Below, piece by piece: positions 1 to 8,078 of a stretch of 39,412 nucleotides of DNA. The notes beneath the pieces are model-generated. The model was not told the DNA's origin. It did not search any database and saw only the letters and a list, made by a program, of their open reading frames with translations. A program made the translations under genes and the position numbers. This DNA is from Candidatus Anammoxibacter sp. (GTDB lineage Bacteria > Planctomycetota > Brocadiia > Brocadiales > Anammoxibacteraceae), in contig JAIQZO010000076.1 in the NCBI GenBank assembly GCA_021777055.1, positions 1 through 39,412 on the forward strand, in the 5' to 3' direction. Position 1 is the stretch's first letter. Each line of letters opens with the position of its first letter.

Positions 1-12
1 CGCATCGGCTTA

Positions 13-177
13 GTTCAACAAAATTTTATCCGTACTTGAGTAAATAAGAAAAAGTAAACACATCACTGCAAGAAAATGTTTATTGTGATAGTGTAGTGAT
101 AATTGTTTGTACTCAACTACGGATAAAATCCTTAACGTTGGCTACCGCTTCGCGTCAGCCAACACCCGGTTAAAGAG
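13..177. repeat. Two adjacent hairpins, attC-like, upstream of the GNAT gene
   Basis: Seen directly: arms at 23-42 and 110-129 form a 20-bp inverted repeat with one mismatch, enclosing a second short stem (62-70 with 92-100). Immediately after it is a smaller hairpin, 130-175, built as CCTTAAC-GTTGGCT, a loop, then AGCCAAC-ACCCG-GTTAAAG. Paired outer and inner boxes with a short spacer on one side only resemble the R''/L''/L'/R' layout of integron attC sites, and GTTCAAC at 13-19 fits the RYYYAAC core. The boxes are imperfect, the small hairpin is shorter than usual attC sites, and no cassette array is visible, so this may simply be a dispersed palindrome. Confidence 0.4.
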
Positions 178-287
178 CTTGCTATCCTAAGAAACATCTC
201 TTTGATCTCAAGATCTGCTAACAATAGGTTTAAGACTGACGCGCATAGTGCGCGCTTCTTAAGCAGGCGTTCTGAACAAAATGAAGC

Positions 288-755
288 ATGTGTGAATATA
301 ATTGCGAAACATACATAAATTTTGAATTTAAAGAATTCAAACCTCTATATGGGAACGGTATTGAACTGTTTTTAGATAGATTGCATCCTGCAAACTTGGA
401 TAAAAAATTGGTGCCTTCTTACCATTTTAAAATTAGAGTTAAAAATGAAATCGTAGGGCATCTAAATTTTAGAGCTGGCGACTCTAGGCAAATATTAAAC
501 TACGATGGACATATAGGATACGAAGTATTGCCGCAGTATCGAGGTCGTAGGATCGCACAAAAAGCGGTAAAACTAATTTTGCCGTTTGTGAAAGAACATG
601 GCTTTCGCTCAGTTGTGTTGACATGTGGCCCAGGAAATGTGGCATCAATGAGGATTATTAAAGGGTTGGGTGGGAAGTTTATTGCGACTAAAAACTTCCC
701 TGAAATTGCGAGTTCAGGGGATACTACGAAAAATATATATCAGTTGGAACTATAA
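288..755 (+). CDS. GNAT-family N-acetyltransferase
   Basis: A 155-residue cytoplasmic acetyltransferase expected to move an acetyl group from acetyl-CoA to an unknown amine. The acetyl-CoA binding motif is visible around residues 80-100 (YEVLPQYRGRRIAQKAV, fitting R/Q-x-x-G-x-G/A), followed by the motif B region LTCGPGNVASMRIIKGLG near residues 110-128. The length is normal for a single GNAT domain. The ATG at 288 is chosen because the ATG at 281 runs into a stop after four codons; the ribosome site is weak. It stands alone, flanked on both sides by hairpins, with decayed sequence downstream, so it may be a horizontally acquired or cassette-borne gene. The substrate cannot be told. Confidence 0.8.
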   Translation: MCEYNCETYINFEFKEFKPLYGNGIELFLDRLHPANLDKKLVPSYHFKIRVKNEIVGHLNFRAGDSRQILNYDGHIGYEVLPQYRGRRIAQKAVKLILPFVKEHGFRSVVLTCGPGNVASMRIIKGLGGKFIATKNFPEIASSGDTTKNIYQLEL

Positions 756-759
756 TAAT

Positions 760-833
760 GCTTAACATGCTACTGCAATTGAGCTTGGCGTTGTGCTAAC
801 TATTCAAACTCTAATCCATTTGAATTATGTTAG
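760..833. repeat. Hairpin region after the GNAT gene
   Basis: GCTTAAC at 760-766 starts just after the GNAT stop codon and matches the attC RYYYAAC core, with an imperfect GTTGTGC partner at 790-796. Overlapping this is an inverted repeat, CTAACTATTCAAA at 796-808 against TTTGAATTATGTTAG at 819-833. Either could be a degenerate cassette boundary or a terminator-like stem. There is no clear U-tract on the plus strand. Confidence 0.3.
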
Positions 834-836
834 TAA

Positions 837-1028
837 AAAAAAGTTTCTGGTGATATTAAGAAGAAACTTTTGGCGTTTTTGGAATTTGCCCAAGAACTTC
901 GTCAAGGAAAATGGTTTAATATGGCAAAATTAACTACCATTAAAAGCTTATGTAAAGATCCGGGAGATGCATCTCCTAAATCAATTCAAGAGGGTGGTCA
1001 AAAACCACCCTTTCTGTCATTAGAATGA
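837..1028 (+). pseudogene. Start-less ORF remnant
   Basis: A frame open for about 63 codons between stops, reading from Lys-Lys-Val-Ser-Gly-Asp to a TGA at 1026-1028, with protein-like composition (for example FAQELRQGKWFNMAKL). There is no start codon near its beginning. The first in-frame ATG, at 921, would leave only 35 residues. I do not recognise it. It looks like the 3' part of a gene whose beginning was lost, consistent with the accessory feel of the left edge. A hairpin lies inside its last codons. Confidence 0.25.
992..1015 (+). terminator. Probable intrinsic terminator
   Basis: GGGTGGT at 992-998 and ACCACCC at 1004-1010 form a perfect 7-bp GC-rich stem with a 5-base loop, followed by a short T-rich run. 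It sits 50 bases before the glycosyltransferase gene and would insulate it from upstream transcription. Confidence 0.5.
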
Positions 1029-1062
1029 AGAAAGTTAAAACATAAGAGAGATTTGACAAATT

Positions 1063-2310
1063 ATGAAATTTGCATTTTTGATTTATCAATATTCAGATAA
1101 CAGGGTTAATGGTCAGGTTCAAGCATCTACAAATAAGGAAGATTCAAAAAATAATTCTGCAGGAACAAGTTCTGCGGGTGGGGTAGAACGTTATACTGCT
1201 GATCTTGCAAGGGTATTTGTAGAAATGGGTCATGAAGTGCATCTGTTTTGTCATAAACGAAAAGGTGTTACAGATGAGAGGATCGTCTTTCATCATGTAC
1301 CTGCAATTGGGTTCTGGTCTCCACTGAAGATTTGGTCTTTTGCGTTAGTCTCTTTTTTTTTGCTCAAGAAGAGGCGCGAAGAATTTGACATAATACACGG
1401 TTTTGGGAAGACCTTTTTCCAGGATGTTCTTCGTTTAGGCGGTGGGTCGCATTTTGATTATATGAAGCGGTCTTATCCATCTATGAACAATCGTTTTTGC
1501 AGATTGTTAGTTATTCTCAATCCTAGACATCTATTTAATCTGCTACTTGAATGGGTAATGTTTCGTACACGTGGTACTAAGCGTAAAGTGTGCAATTCTA
1601 ATATGTGTAAAATGGAGTACATGGCTAGATATGGGGTTCCGGAGTCAGGTATAGATGTAATTTATAATGGAGTAGACTCTGAACGTTTTTCACCTATTAA
1701 CAAGAGATTGTCAAGGGAAAAGGTGTTAAACCATACTGGTTTAATTATGCAAAACATAATGGGTGATGAGATTTTTATTCTTTTTGTTGGTTCCGGTTTT
1801 CGGCGTAAAGGGCTGAAACATGCTATTGAATCTCTGGCTTTTATTGATAAGAAGATAAATGTTCACCTGTTGGTTGCTGGCAGGGGGAATTTTGATGGGT
1901 ATGGGAAAATGGCAGAGAACCTTGGTGTTCGTAATATGGTTACCTATCTTGGTGCTGTTGATAACGTCAAAGAGTTGTATGATGCATGTGATATATTTCT
2001 ATTTCCTACGGAGTATGATGCTTTTCCCAATGTGTGCCTAGAGGCAATGGCAATGGTACTTCCGATAATTGTTAGCAGGTCATGCGGTGCGGCAGAGATT
2101 ATAGAAGATGGTGTTGATGGTATAATTATAGATTATCCCATAGACCCTAAAGAGATTGCAGTTAAAATAGCGGAGCTTTCCGATAAAGAGGAAAGGGGAC
2201 GGATGGGGATGGCAGCCAGAGATAAAGTTTTAGATTATTCGGTTAAGGCAAATGCCGAAAATACGCTTAAGCTTTATGGTGAGGTGCTTAAGCAGACTCA
2301 AGTTATTTAA
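1063..2310 (+). CDS. Glycosyltransferase family 4 (WaaG-like)
   Basis: A 415-residue retaining GT-B glycosyltransferase, probably adding a sugar to the lipopolysaccharide core or another envelope glycan at the inner face of the inner membrane. The N-terminal Rossmann half has GGVERYTADLAR (about residues 39-50) and a segment IIHGFGKTFFQDVLRLGGG resembling the WaaG/RfaG acceptor region. The C-terminal half has VIYNGVDSERF, FVGSGFRRKGLK and the donor-binding E-x7-E region EAMAMVLPIIVSRSCGAAEIIE. Residues 14-38 are a low-complexity Asn/Ser/Gly insert within the usual N-terminal glycine loop. The gene is monocistronic, after a terminator-like hairpin. Donor and acceptor sugars are unknown. Confidence 0.85.
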   Translation: MKFAFLIYQYSDNRVNGQVQASTNKEDSKNNSAGTSSAGGVERYTADLARVFVEMGHEVHLFCHKRKGVTDERIVFHHVPAIGFWSPLKIWSFALVSFFLLKKRREEFDIIHGFGKTFFQDVLRLGGGSHFDYMKRSYPSMNNRFCRLLVILNPRHLFNLLLEWVMFRTRGTKRKVCNSNMCKMEYMARYGVPESGIDVIYNGVDSERFSPINKRLSREKVLNHTGLIMQNIMGDEIFILFVGSGFRRKGLKHAIESLAFIDKKINVHLLVAGRGNFDGYGKMAENLGVRNMVTYLGAVDNVKELYDACDIFLFPTEYDAFPNVCLEAMAMVLPIIVSRSCGAAEIIEDGVDGIIIDYPIDPKEIAVKIAELSDKEERGRMGMAARDKVLDYSVKANAENTLKLYGEVLKQTQVI

Positions 2311-2353
2311 TAGTTAAAATTTCTCTTTAATAGTTAAAATTTCTCTTTAATAG
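2311..2353. repeat. 20-bp tandem repeat (two copies plus a fragment)
   Basis: TAGTTAAAATTTCTCTTTAA is repeated perfectly at 2311-2330 and 2331-2350, with TAGT starting a third copy. The array begins immediately after the glycosyltransferase stop codon. Confidence 0.9.
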
Positions 2354-2413
2354 TATTGGAATTCTATTTTTAATTGTTATAAGTATAACTGTTACGTGTA
2401 ATAAGCAAAATTT

Positions 2414-2483
2414 GATTACGCGGATTATGGCTGATTACTCTGATACAAATCCGTGTAATCTATTTATTAATCAGCGTAATCAT
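2414..2483. repeat. Dispersed palindromic repeat
   Basis: GATTACGCGGATT at 2414-2426 is complementary (12 of 13) to AATCCGTGTAATC at 2448-2460, and a related word AATCAGCGTAATC follows shortly after. It looks like a REP-type intergenic palindrome, not coding sequence. Confidence 0.6.
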
Positions 2484-2516
2484 TATTTAATTTAAAATTC
2501 ATAATTTAAAATTTCT

Positions 2517-2738
2517 ATGCAAAGCGATAAAGAGGTTAAAAATAATAAAGGTGATGATAAAGAAAAAGATGATGTCAGACTGGTGTTTGAAAAGGTAGAG
2601 TGTGAGGTATGTGATTCTAAAGGTGTAATAAGGCCAGATCCCAACTCAAAGTCGTTTAAAAGGTGTGAGGCGTGTGACGGCAGTGGGCATAAGATTTCGT
2701 ATAAGATTAAAGAAATAGGGTGGTTTCGGAAGTTTTAG
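2517..2738 (+). CDS. Small DnaJ-type zinc-finger-like protein
   Basis: A 73-residue protein with a lysine/acid-rich start and two Cys pairs, CEVCDSKG and CEACDGSG, separated by about 17 residues. CxxCxGxG repeats of this type bind zinc in DnaJ proteins and in many small proteins of unknown role. There is no signal peptide or J-domain. The start at 2517 has no good ribosome-binding site and sits in AT-rich repeat DNA, so the exact start is uncertain. Function unknown; the zinc-finger reading is by motif only. Confidence 0.6.
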   Translation: MQSDKEVKNNKGDDKEKDDVRLVFEKVECEVCDSKGVIRPDPNSKSFKRCEACDGSGHKISYKIKEIGWFRKF

Positions 2739-2749
2739 TTTTTCAATAT

Positions 2750-3925
2750 TTACACAAATTGTCCGGCACAGAACCCGGAAGACCATGCCCATTGGAGGTT
2801 GTATCCGCCTAAATGGCCTGTAACGTCAACTACTTCTCCGATGAAATAGAGGCCTTTAACATTTTTTGATTCCAGTGTTTTAGATGAGAGCTCATTGGTG
2901 TTTACTCCACCAACGGTAACTTCTGCAGTTCTGTATCCTTCTGTTCCATTGGGCTTGAAACTTCGGTTTTTAAACATTTCGGAAACATCTTTTAGCTCTT
3001 TATCTGAGAATTGGCGAATGGGTTTGGTATTTACACTGTTTTCGCATATCTTCTCAACTAATCTTTTAGGCAGCATTTCGGAAACAATAGAGATTATTCC
3101 TGCTTTTGGCTTCTTATCTCTTTTTTGCTTAAGGTGCGAAAAGAGATCTTGATCAGGCAGAAGGTCTATGTTGATAGCTTCTCCTTGGTTCCAATAAGAT
3201 GAGATTTGTAAAATGGCTGGGCCGCTTAGACCACGGTGTGTAAATAAGATGTTTTCCCTGAAACTATTTTCTCTGTAAGTAACTGCTGCATTGACAAATA
3301 TTCCCGGCAATGAGCTGAAACATTTCGCGTCATCTCTGTTATATGTAAAAGGTACAAGCCCCGCATAAGGTTCTACGACATTAAGGCTGAATTGCCTAGC
3401 GATATTATAACCGAATCCTAGTCCGCTTTTCTTCTGGAATGACATACCACCTGTGGCAATAACAAGTGATTCTGAGGAGTACGTCCCTTTTCCTGAATGT
3501 ACATTAAACGTGCCGTTTTTCTTTACGTTTAGAGTTCCGCATTCCTTAATAATATTTACCTTGTGCTTATTGCACTCTTTAAGAAGTACGTTGACTATAT
3601 CCTGCGCAGATCTGCTGGTAAAGAGTCGGCCGTGTTCCCTTTCGTGGTGCTCTATACCATGTTTTTGGATAAAAGAGATGATGTCGTGTTGGGTGAATCT
3701 TTTTAATGCTGATATACAGAAGTATCTGTTTTGTGAAATGTACTCATTTGGAGATATGTGAAGATTTGTAAAATTGCATCGCCCTCCACCAGAAAGAACT
3801 ATTTTCTTTCCCACTTTGTCTGCATGATCTAGTATTAAAACAGCTTTTTCTCTTTTTCCTGCTTCAATGGCACACATTAAGCCCGAGGCCCCTGCACCTA
3901 AAATAATTACATCGTAGCATGTCAT
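2750..3925 (-). CDS. HI0933/YhiN-family FAD-dependent oxidoreductase
   Basis: A 391-residue flavoprotein. The N-terminal Rossmann motif DVIILGAGASGLMCA (residues 5-19) binds FAD, followed by the family signature GKKIVLSGGGRCNFTN (about residues 39-54). The second nucleotide-facing motif is LVIATGGMSF, and the C-terminus has GLYFIGEVVDVTGHLGGYNLQWAWSSG, which closes over the flavin. These mark the HI0933-like (TIGR00275) family, whose cellular reaction is not settled; members may be dehydrogenases. It converges with the small zinc-finger gene, leaving only 11 bases between stop codons. Length and motifs look intact. Confidence 0.9.
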   Translation of the reverse strand: MTCYDVIILGAGASGLMCAIEAGKREKAVLILDHADKVGKKIVLSGGGRCNFTNLHISPNEYISQNRYFCISALKRFTQHDIISFIQKHGIEHHEREHGRLFTSRSAQDIVNVLLKECNKHKVNIIKECGTLNVKKNGTFNVHSGKGTYSSESLVIATGGMSFQKKSGLGFGYNIARQFSLNVVEPYAGLVPFTYNRDDAKCFSSLPGIFVNAAVTYRENSFRENILFTHRGLSGPAILQISSYWNQGEAINIDLLPDQDLFSHLKQKRDKKPKAGIISIVSEMLPKRLVEKICENSVNTKPIRQFSDKELKDVSEMFKNRSFKPNGTEGYRTAEVTVGGVNTNELSSKTLESKNVKGLYFIGEVVDVTGHLGGYNLQWAWSSGFCAGQFV

Positions 3926-4034
3926 AATAAATTAACTGTTTATACTAATATTTACAGGGTGATAGTTGTGCTTTGTCTAGAATTGTGATATTGTAACGTA
4001 TATAGCATGAAGATGTTATAATATTTACGTACTT

Positions 4035-4062
4035 TTGACTTGGAACTTTTGAGTAATATCAT
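4035..4062 (+). promoter_or_regulatory. Possible sigma-70-type promoter for the kinase operon
   Basis: TTGACT at 4035-4040, a 16-base spacer, and TATCAT at 4057-4062. It lies about 170 bases before the kinase start in the 306-base gap that follows the divergent flavoprotein gene. The remainder of that gap shows no gene or strong structure. Confidence 0.3.
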
Positions 4063-4231
4063 ACAATATAATAATCTTTAATTATAAGTAAAGTTCCAGA
4101 TATCGCCCGGTTACTATATGATCTTCGGTTAAGTGTGAGGAATCATAACCTGTCCTGGGTACTAGTTTCAACCCCTAAATGTTGTTGTATTCCAATTTTA
4201 GTCTCTATTTAATGGTTTTGATTGAGGTGTT

Positions 4232-5698
4232 ATGCGGTTTACTATTTTTAAAAGGTTAACGTTTGACTATATAGCAATAATACTATCGGTTATCTTTTTA
4301 GGTGGTTATATTACAGTAAAACTAAACCAGCTAAATGAGATAACCCGGTCAATTGCAGAGGTTGATGGTGCCACTATAAATCATACGGAAAACCTTTTAA
4401 AGACCCTCTATTCGCAGGTAAGTTTTGAAAAGAAATTTATTATCTCAAAGGATAAGGACTTTTACAATAGATTTCAGGAACTAAAGGTATATTTTCTTTC
4501 ACATATGAAAGAACTTAGTATGCTGATTCCTATTGATTCATTGGAAAAGAGAGAGCTGTTTTCTGATGCGGAGGATTTATATGAAGGATATTTATCTCTT
4601 TTAAAAAGTGACTTTGCTTTTGTAAGCGGAGGTGGTATAGAGGATGATCTGATTGAAAAAGCAGGTAAAGAGGGGAAGAAAGAAGAGATAGTAGATAATA
4701 TTAATCAAAAATTAAGAGCTATTATTAGTATTGCCCGTATTGATAGAGACAAGAAAATAGAGACATCCAATAGTGTGAGTTCTCATATTTTAAGGATGGC
4801 AGCTCTTATCTCAGGGTTTTCTGTGGTTATTGGGCTTTTGATCTCTTTTTTCAATACAAGAAGTATTAATAGATCTATATTATTGCTGCAGGATAAAACA
4901 AAGGAGATTGCGAATGGCAAATTTGATAAAGTTACAGATATTACATCTCCTCCTGAAATAAAAGATTTGGGAGATCATTTTAATTCAATGTGTGAAAGGT
5001 TGGAAGAACTGGATGATATGAAGGAAGACTTTATTAGCCATATTTCACATGAGTTGAGAACTCCTCTTACCGCTATAAAAGAGGCCTCCAGTATGGTATT
5101 GGAAGAGACATTTGCCAGTACAAATGAAAAACAAAATGAACTCTTCACAATTATTAAGGAAGAGTGTGATAGATTGATAAATTCAGTTAGCCGGATTCTG
5201 GACCTCTCACGTATGGAGGCCAATATGATGGATTATAACTTTCGCAAATGCAATCTGATTCCCGTGGTTCGAAAGAGCATCTTACGGTTAGCACCTATTG
5301 CGCAAAAGAAAAAGATTAATCTGGAGTTGAAACCTTCCGGAAAGATACCGTTCGTAAAGATAGATATTGAAAGGATAGATCAGGTATTAGGGAATTTAAT
5401 AGGCAATGCGTTGAAATATACACCTGATAGTGGTTTCGTTACTATTAATATTGACTATATGGAGAACCGCAAATTAGTTAAAGTTGCTGTAAAGGATACA
5501 GGTTGCGGGATTGCTAAAAATAATCTGGAAAAGATATTTGATAAGTTTAAGAGAATAAATGATGGAAAAGATACTATTAGGGGTACAGGTCTTGGCCTTT
5601 CTATTGCCAAACACATTATAGATGTCCACGGAGGTGACATATGGGTGCAAAGCGAACCTGGAAAAGGGAGCGTTTTTTACTTTGCATTACCTGCTTAA
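4232..5698 (+). CDS. Sensor histidine kinase (QseE/GlrK-like)
   Basis: A 488-residue inner-membrane sensor kinase. TM1 is about residues 13-30, a periplasmic sensor region about 31-184, TM2 about 185-206, then a HAMP linker. The phosphorylated histidine is H273 in FISHISHELRTPLTAIKE. The ATPase domain has the N box (QVLGNLIGNALKYTP), DTGCGIA, the F box (FDKFKRI) and the G2 box GTGLGLSIAKHIIDVHGG. A GAGGTG ribosome site precedes the ATG. The H-box region resembles the GlrK/QseE group, and the neighbours agree: a coiled-coil lipoprotein and an NtrC-type regulator follow. It should phosphorylate the regulator at 6404-7771. The signal sensed is unknown. Confidence 0.88.
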   Translation: MRFTIFKRLTFDYIAIILSVIFLGGYITVKLNQLNEITRSIAEVDGATINHTENLLKTLYSQVSFEKKFIISKDKDFYNRFQELKVYFLSHMKELSMLIPIDSLEKRELFSDAEDLYEGYLSLLKSDFAFVSGGGIEDDLIEKAGKEGKKEEIVDNINQKLRAIISIARIDRDKKIETSNSVSSHILRMAALISGFSVVIGLLISFFNTRSINRSILLLQDKTKEIANGKFDKVTDITSPPEIKDLGDHFNSMCERLEELDDMKEDFISHISHELRTPLTAIKEASSMVLEETFASTNEKQNELFTIIKEECDRLINSVSRILDLSRMEANMMDYNFRKCNLIPVVRKSILRLAPIAQKKKINLELKPSGKIPFVKIDIERIDQVLGNLIGNALKYTPDSGFVTINIDYMENRKLVKVAVKDTGCGIAKNNLEKIFDKFKRINDGKDTIRGTGLGLSIAKHIIDVHGGDIWVQSEPGKGSVFYFALPA

Positions 5699-6387
5699 TT
5701 GGATTTTTTATGCTAATTTCCGGATGTGCAGCGTTAAATAATAGTCAGGAACCGAAGCGTATACCTGTTTCGAAGCTGCGTGTTGCGGGGACTAACAAAT
5801 TTAACGAGGCAGTGAAAATACCCATAGGAGGTCATTTTACTAAAGTTAATAAAGAATATGCAAAGGCATTAAAAAAACTTAAAAAGGCTGATGCTCTTAT
5901 GGCAAATGATAATTTCCCTAGATCATTAAGATATTGCAAGGACGTCCTGAATGGGTTTCCGCGCTCTTTAGGTGACCGTGCGCTTTTGCAAATGGGATTA
6001 ATCTATGCGCATCCTGAGAATCCGGGACTGGACTATGAAAAGGCGATGATTTCTTTCCAGACAGTTTTGGACAAATATCCGGAGAGCCCAAATATACATG
6101 AAGCTAAGATATGGGGCATGTTTTTTAAGGAGATGGGCAGGAAAAATAGCCAGATTAAAGAGATAAGGTTAAAAGCTAGGAATTTAGAAAATAATATAAG
6201 AGAACATGAAGATCATATTGCGAAACTGGAAGATCATATTTGGAAACAAGAGGAAGATATCGGCAGACTTGAAGGGGATATAGAAAGCCTTGAAGATCAT
6301 ATCGGGAATCTTGAAAACCAGATAAAGATGTTAAAGGAGATAGATTTGGGAATTGAAGAAAAGATAAGGGAAGCAACGCCAAAGTAA
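5641..6387 (+). CDS. Coiled-coil lipoprotein (QseG-like) between kinase and regulator
   Basis: A 248-residue predicted lipoprotein: positively charged start, hydrophobic stretch, and lipobox LISGC with Cys29 as the lipidation site. Residues 70-165 look like TPR helices (LMANDNFPRSLRYCKDVLNGFP, then YEKAMISFQTVLDKYPESP). The C-terminal ~65 residues are a coiled coil with a heptad-like LEDHI repeat ending in LKEIDLGIEEK, as in the QseG/YfhG group. The start overlaps the kinase gene by 58 bases; it is supported by a strong GGAGGT five bases upstream of the ATG inside the kinase frame, and by the next in-frame ATG being too late for a signal peptide. Probably a periplasmic accessory or sensor partner of the kinase. 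Confidence 0.82.
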   Translation: MGAKRTWKRERFLLCITCLIGFFMLISGCAALNNSQEPKRIPVSKLRVAGTNKFNEAVKIPIGGHFTKVNKEYAKALKKLKKADALMANDNFPRSLRYCKDVLNGFPRSLGDRALLQMGLIYAHPENPGLDYEKAMISFQTVLDKYPESPNIHEAKIWGMFFKEMGRKNSQIKEIRLKARNLENNIREHEDHIAKLEDHIWKQEEDIGRLEGDIESLEDHIGNLENQIKMLKEIDLGIEEKIREATPK

Positions 6388-6403
6388 TGGGAGAAAGTTT
6401 GAA

Positions 6404-7771
6404 ATGAATAAGATTTTGGTAGTAGATGATGACAAGAACATACTTAAGATCATAAAAATGCGGTTGGAAGCTAAAGATTTTTTAGTGGTTTGTACCATGC
6501 AGGAAGAGGAGGCAGCAAAGCTTGTCAAGGAGGAGATCTTTGATCTGGCCATTGTAGACTTCAAACTGGAGAAAGAAAGCGGTATAGAGCTTATGGAGAC
6601 CCTGCATGAAGTGTGTCCTGAATTGCCCGTTATTATACTTACCGCTTATGGTACTATTAATAATGCGGTGGATTCCATGAAACGTGGGGCATACAGTTAC
6701 TTAACAAAGCCATTTGATTATCAAGAGCTTTTGTTACAGATAAATAACGCATTGGAAAAGCAGAGATTGACAAAAGAAGTTAAGATGCTTAAAGAGATGG
6801 TTAATGACATGTATGGATCGGAGAATATCATTGGGAAGAGCGATGAAATGAAGAAAGTGTTTGAGCATGTAGTTTTAGCTGCAAAGACTGATTCCACGGT
6901 CTATATATGTGGTGAAAGTGGAACGGGAAAGGAGTTGATAGCAAAAAATTTGCACGTTGCAAGTCCAAGGAGGGATATGCCGTTTGTTGCTATAAATTGT
7001 TCTGCCGTACCGGAAGCACTTATTGAAAGCGAGCTTTTTGGTTATGAGAAGGGGGCTTTTACTGGTGCCGTTTCGGCGAAAAAAGGGATGTTTTTGCAAG
7101 CAGATAAAGGTACTTTTTTTATGGATGAGGTTTCTGAAATGCCCCTTACCATGCAGGCAAAGATTCTCAGAGTTCTGGAAGAGAAGGAATTTTATCCCCT
7201 TGGTAGTGAAAAAATAGTTAAAGTGGATGTTAGGATAGTAGTTGCCTCCAATAAAAATCTGGAGGAGGAGGTGAAACGTGGTAATTTCCGGGAAGATCTG
7301 TTTTATCGTATTCACGTTATACGAATAAAGCTTCCACCTCTCAGGGATCGGAAAGGTGATGTCCTTCTTCTTGCAAAATATTTCTTAGAGAAGTATGCGA
7401 AGAAAATGGATAAAAAGATAAAAGGATTTACACCCTCAGCATCGCAAAAACTGATGATGTATCATTGGCCGGGTAATGTTAGAGAGTTGGAAAATGCGGT
7501 TGAATGTGCGATAGCCATGACTATTGATGATGTTATTACGGAAGATTTAATACTATCTGCGCAAGAAACCGGTACAAAAAAGAACGACCTAAAGCCGTTA
7601 AGAAACGCAAAGGAAGAGTTTGAAAGGGATTACCTTGTTCAGCTCTTTGAGATAACAAACGGTAATGTGAGTCGTGCCGCAAAACTTTCAGGAAAGTATA
7701 GGGCTGATATCTATGAGCTAATAAAGAAATACGATTTAAAACCAGCCGAATACAGGAATAGCAGTGTATAG
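6404..7771 (+). CDS. NtrC-family sigma-54-dependent response regulator (QseF/GlrR-like)
   Basis: A 455-residue transcription activator. The receiver domain has acidic residues D8-D10, phosphoacceptor D52 (AIVDFKLEKESG), ILTAYGTI and the TKPF lysine. The AAA+ domain has Walker A GESGTGKE (about residues 170-177), the sigma-54 contact loop GAFTGA (about 217-222) and Walker B GTFFMDEVSEM. A Fis-type helix-turn-helix closes the protein (NGNVSRAAKLSGKYRADIYELIKK). It lies 16 bases after the lipoprotein, so kinase, lipoprotein and regulator are one operon. It should activate sigma-54 promoters when phosphorylated; I found no convincing sigma-54 promoter in the window, so its targets are elsewhere or degenerate. 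Confidence 0.92.
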   Translation: MNKILVVDDDKNILKIIKMRLEAKDFLVVCTMQEEEAAKLVKEEIFDLAIVDFKLEKESGIELMETLHEVCPELPVIILTAYGTINNAVDSMKRGAYSYLTKPFDYQELLLQINNALEKQRLTKEVKMLKEMVNDMYGSENIIGKSDEMKKVFEHVVLAAKTDSTVYICGESGTGKELIAKNLHVASPRRDMPFVAINCSAVPEALIESELFGYEKGAFTGAVSAKKGMFLQADKGTFFMDEVSEMPLTMQAKILRVLEEKEFYPLGSEKIVKVDVRIVVASNKNLEEEVKRGNFREDLFYRIHVIRIKLPPLRDRKGDVLLLAKYFLEKYAKKMDKKIKGFTPSASQKLMMYHWPGNVRELENAVECAIAMTIDDVITEDLILSAQETGTKKNDLKPLRNAKEEFERDYLVQLFEITNGNVSRAAKLSGKYRADIYELIKKYDLKPAEYRNSSV

Positions 7772-7791
7772 TATTACCCTGCTATTTTCTT

Positions 7792-7971
7792 TTATGGGTG
7801 GGAAACGAATAACATTTACATTTTTGCCCTCGTCTTCAGGATACATTTGCCAAGCTTCAATCGTCAAATTCTCAACGTTGTGAAGGCTACACTTCCGGAC
7901 TGGCTCAACCATCTAGAACTAATCTAAATCTAAGCACGGAAATGTAAACGTTATTCCTTTCCTGCCCATAA
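7792..7971. mobile_element. 180-bp MITE-like element with 32-bp terminal inverted repeats
   Basis: Arm 7792-7823 and arm 7940-7971 are complementary at 28 of 32 positions, both starting TTATGGG. The interior is not self-complementary and holds no full gene; a 57-codon minus-strand frame runs through it and out of its left end. Element size and long inverted ends suit a miniature transposable element, though I see no clear target duplication and no second copy in the window. Confidence 0.55.
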
Positions 7972-8007
7972 GTTGAACTTTAAGTTACAATCAAGTTGTT
8001 GCGTTTG

Positions 8008-8045
8008 CATTTGTAGCAGTCTTGTAGACTGCTTCAAATGTTTTT
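8008..8045 (+). terminator. Hairpin terminator between convergent operons
   Basis: CATTTG-x-AGCAGTCT pairs with AGACTGCT-xx-CAAATG across a short loop, followed by TTTTT at 8041-8045. It sits between the end of the response-regulator operon and the end of the DUF4340 gene and could serve both strands. The core word AGCAGTCTtgtAGACTGCT recurs in similar form at 15321-15339. Confidence 0.6.
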
Positions 8046-8078
8046 CATTCTCTGTCCTTAACTTGGTGGTATCCTAAT

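Noticed and set aside
7772..7905. A 57-codon minus-strand frame through the 180-bp inverted-repeat element
   Set aside because: It crosses an element end, overlaps the regulator stop region and has no family I recognise.
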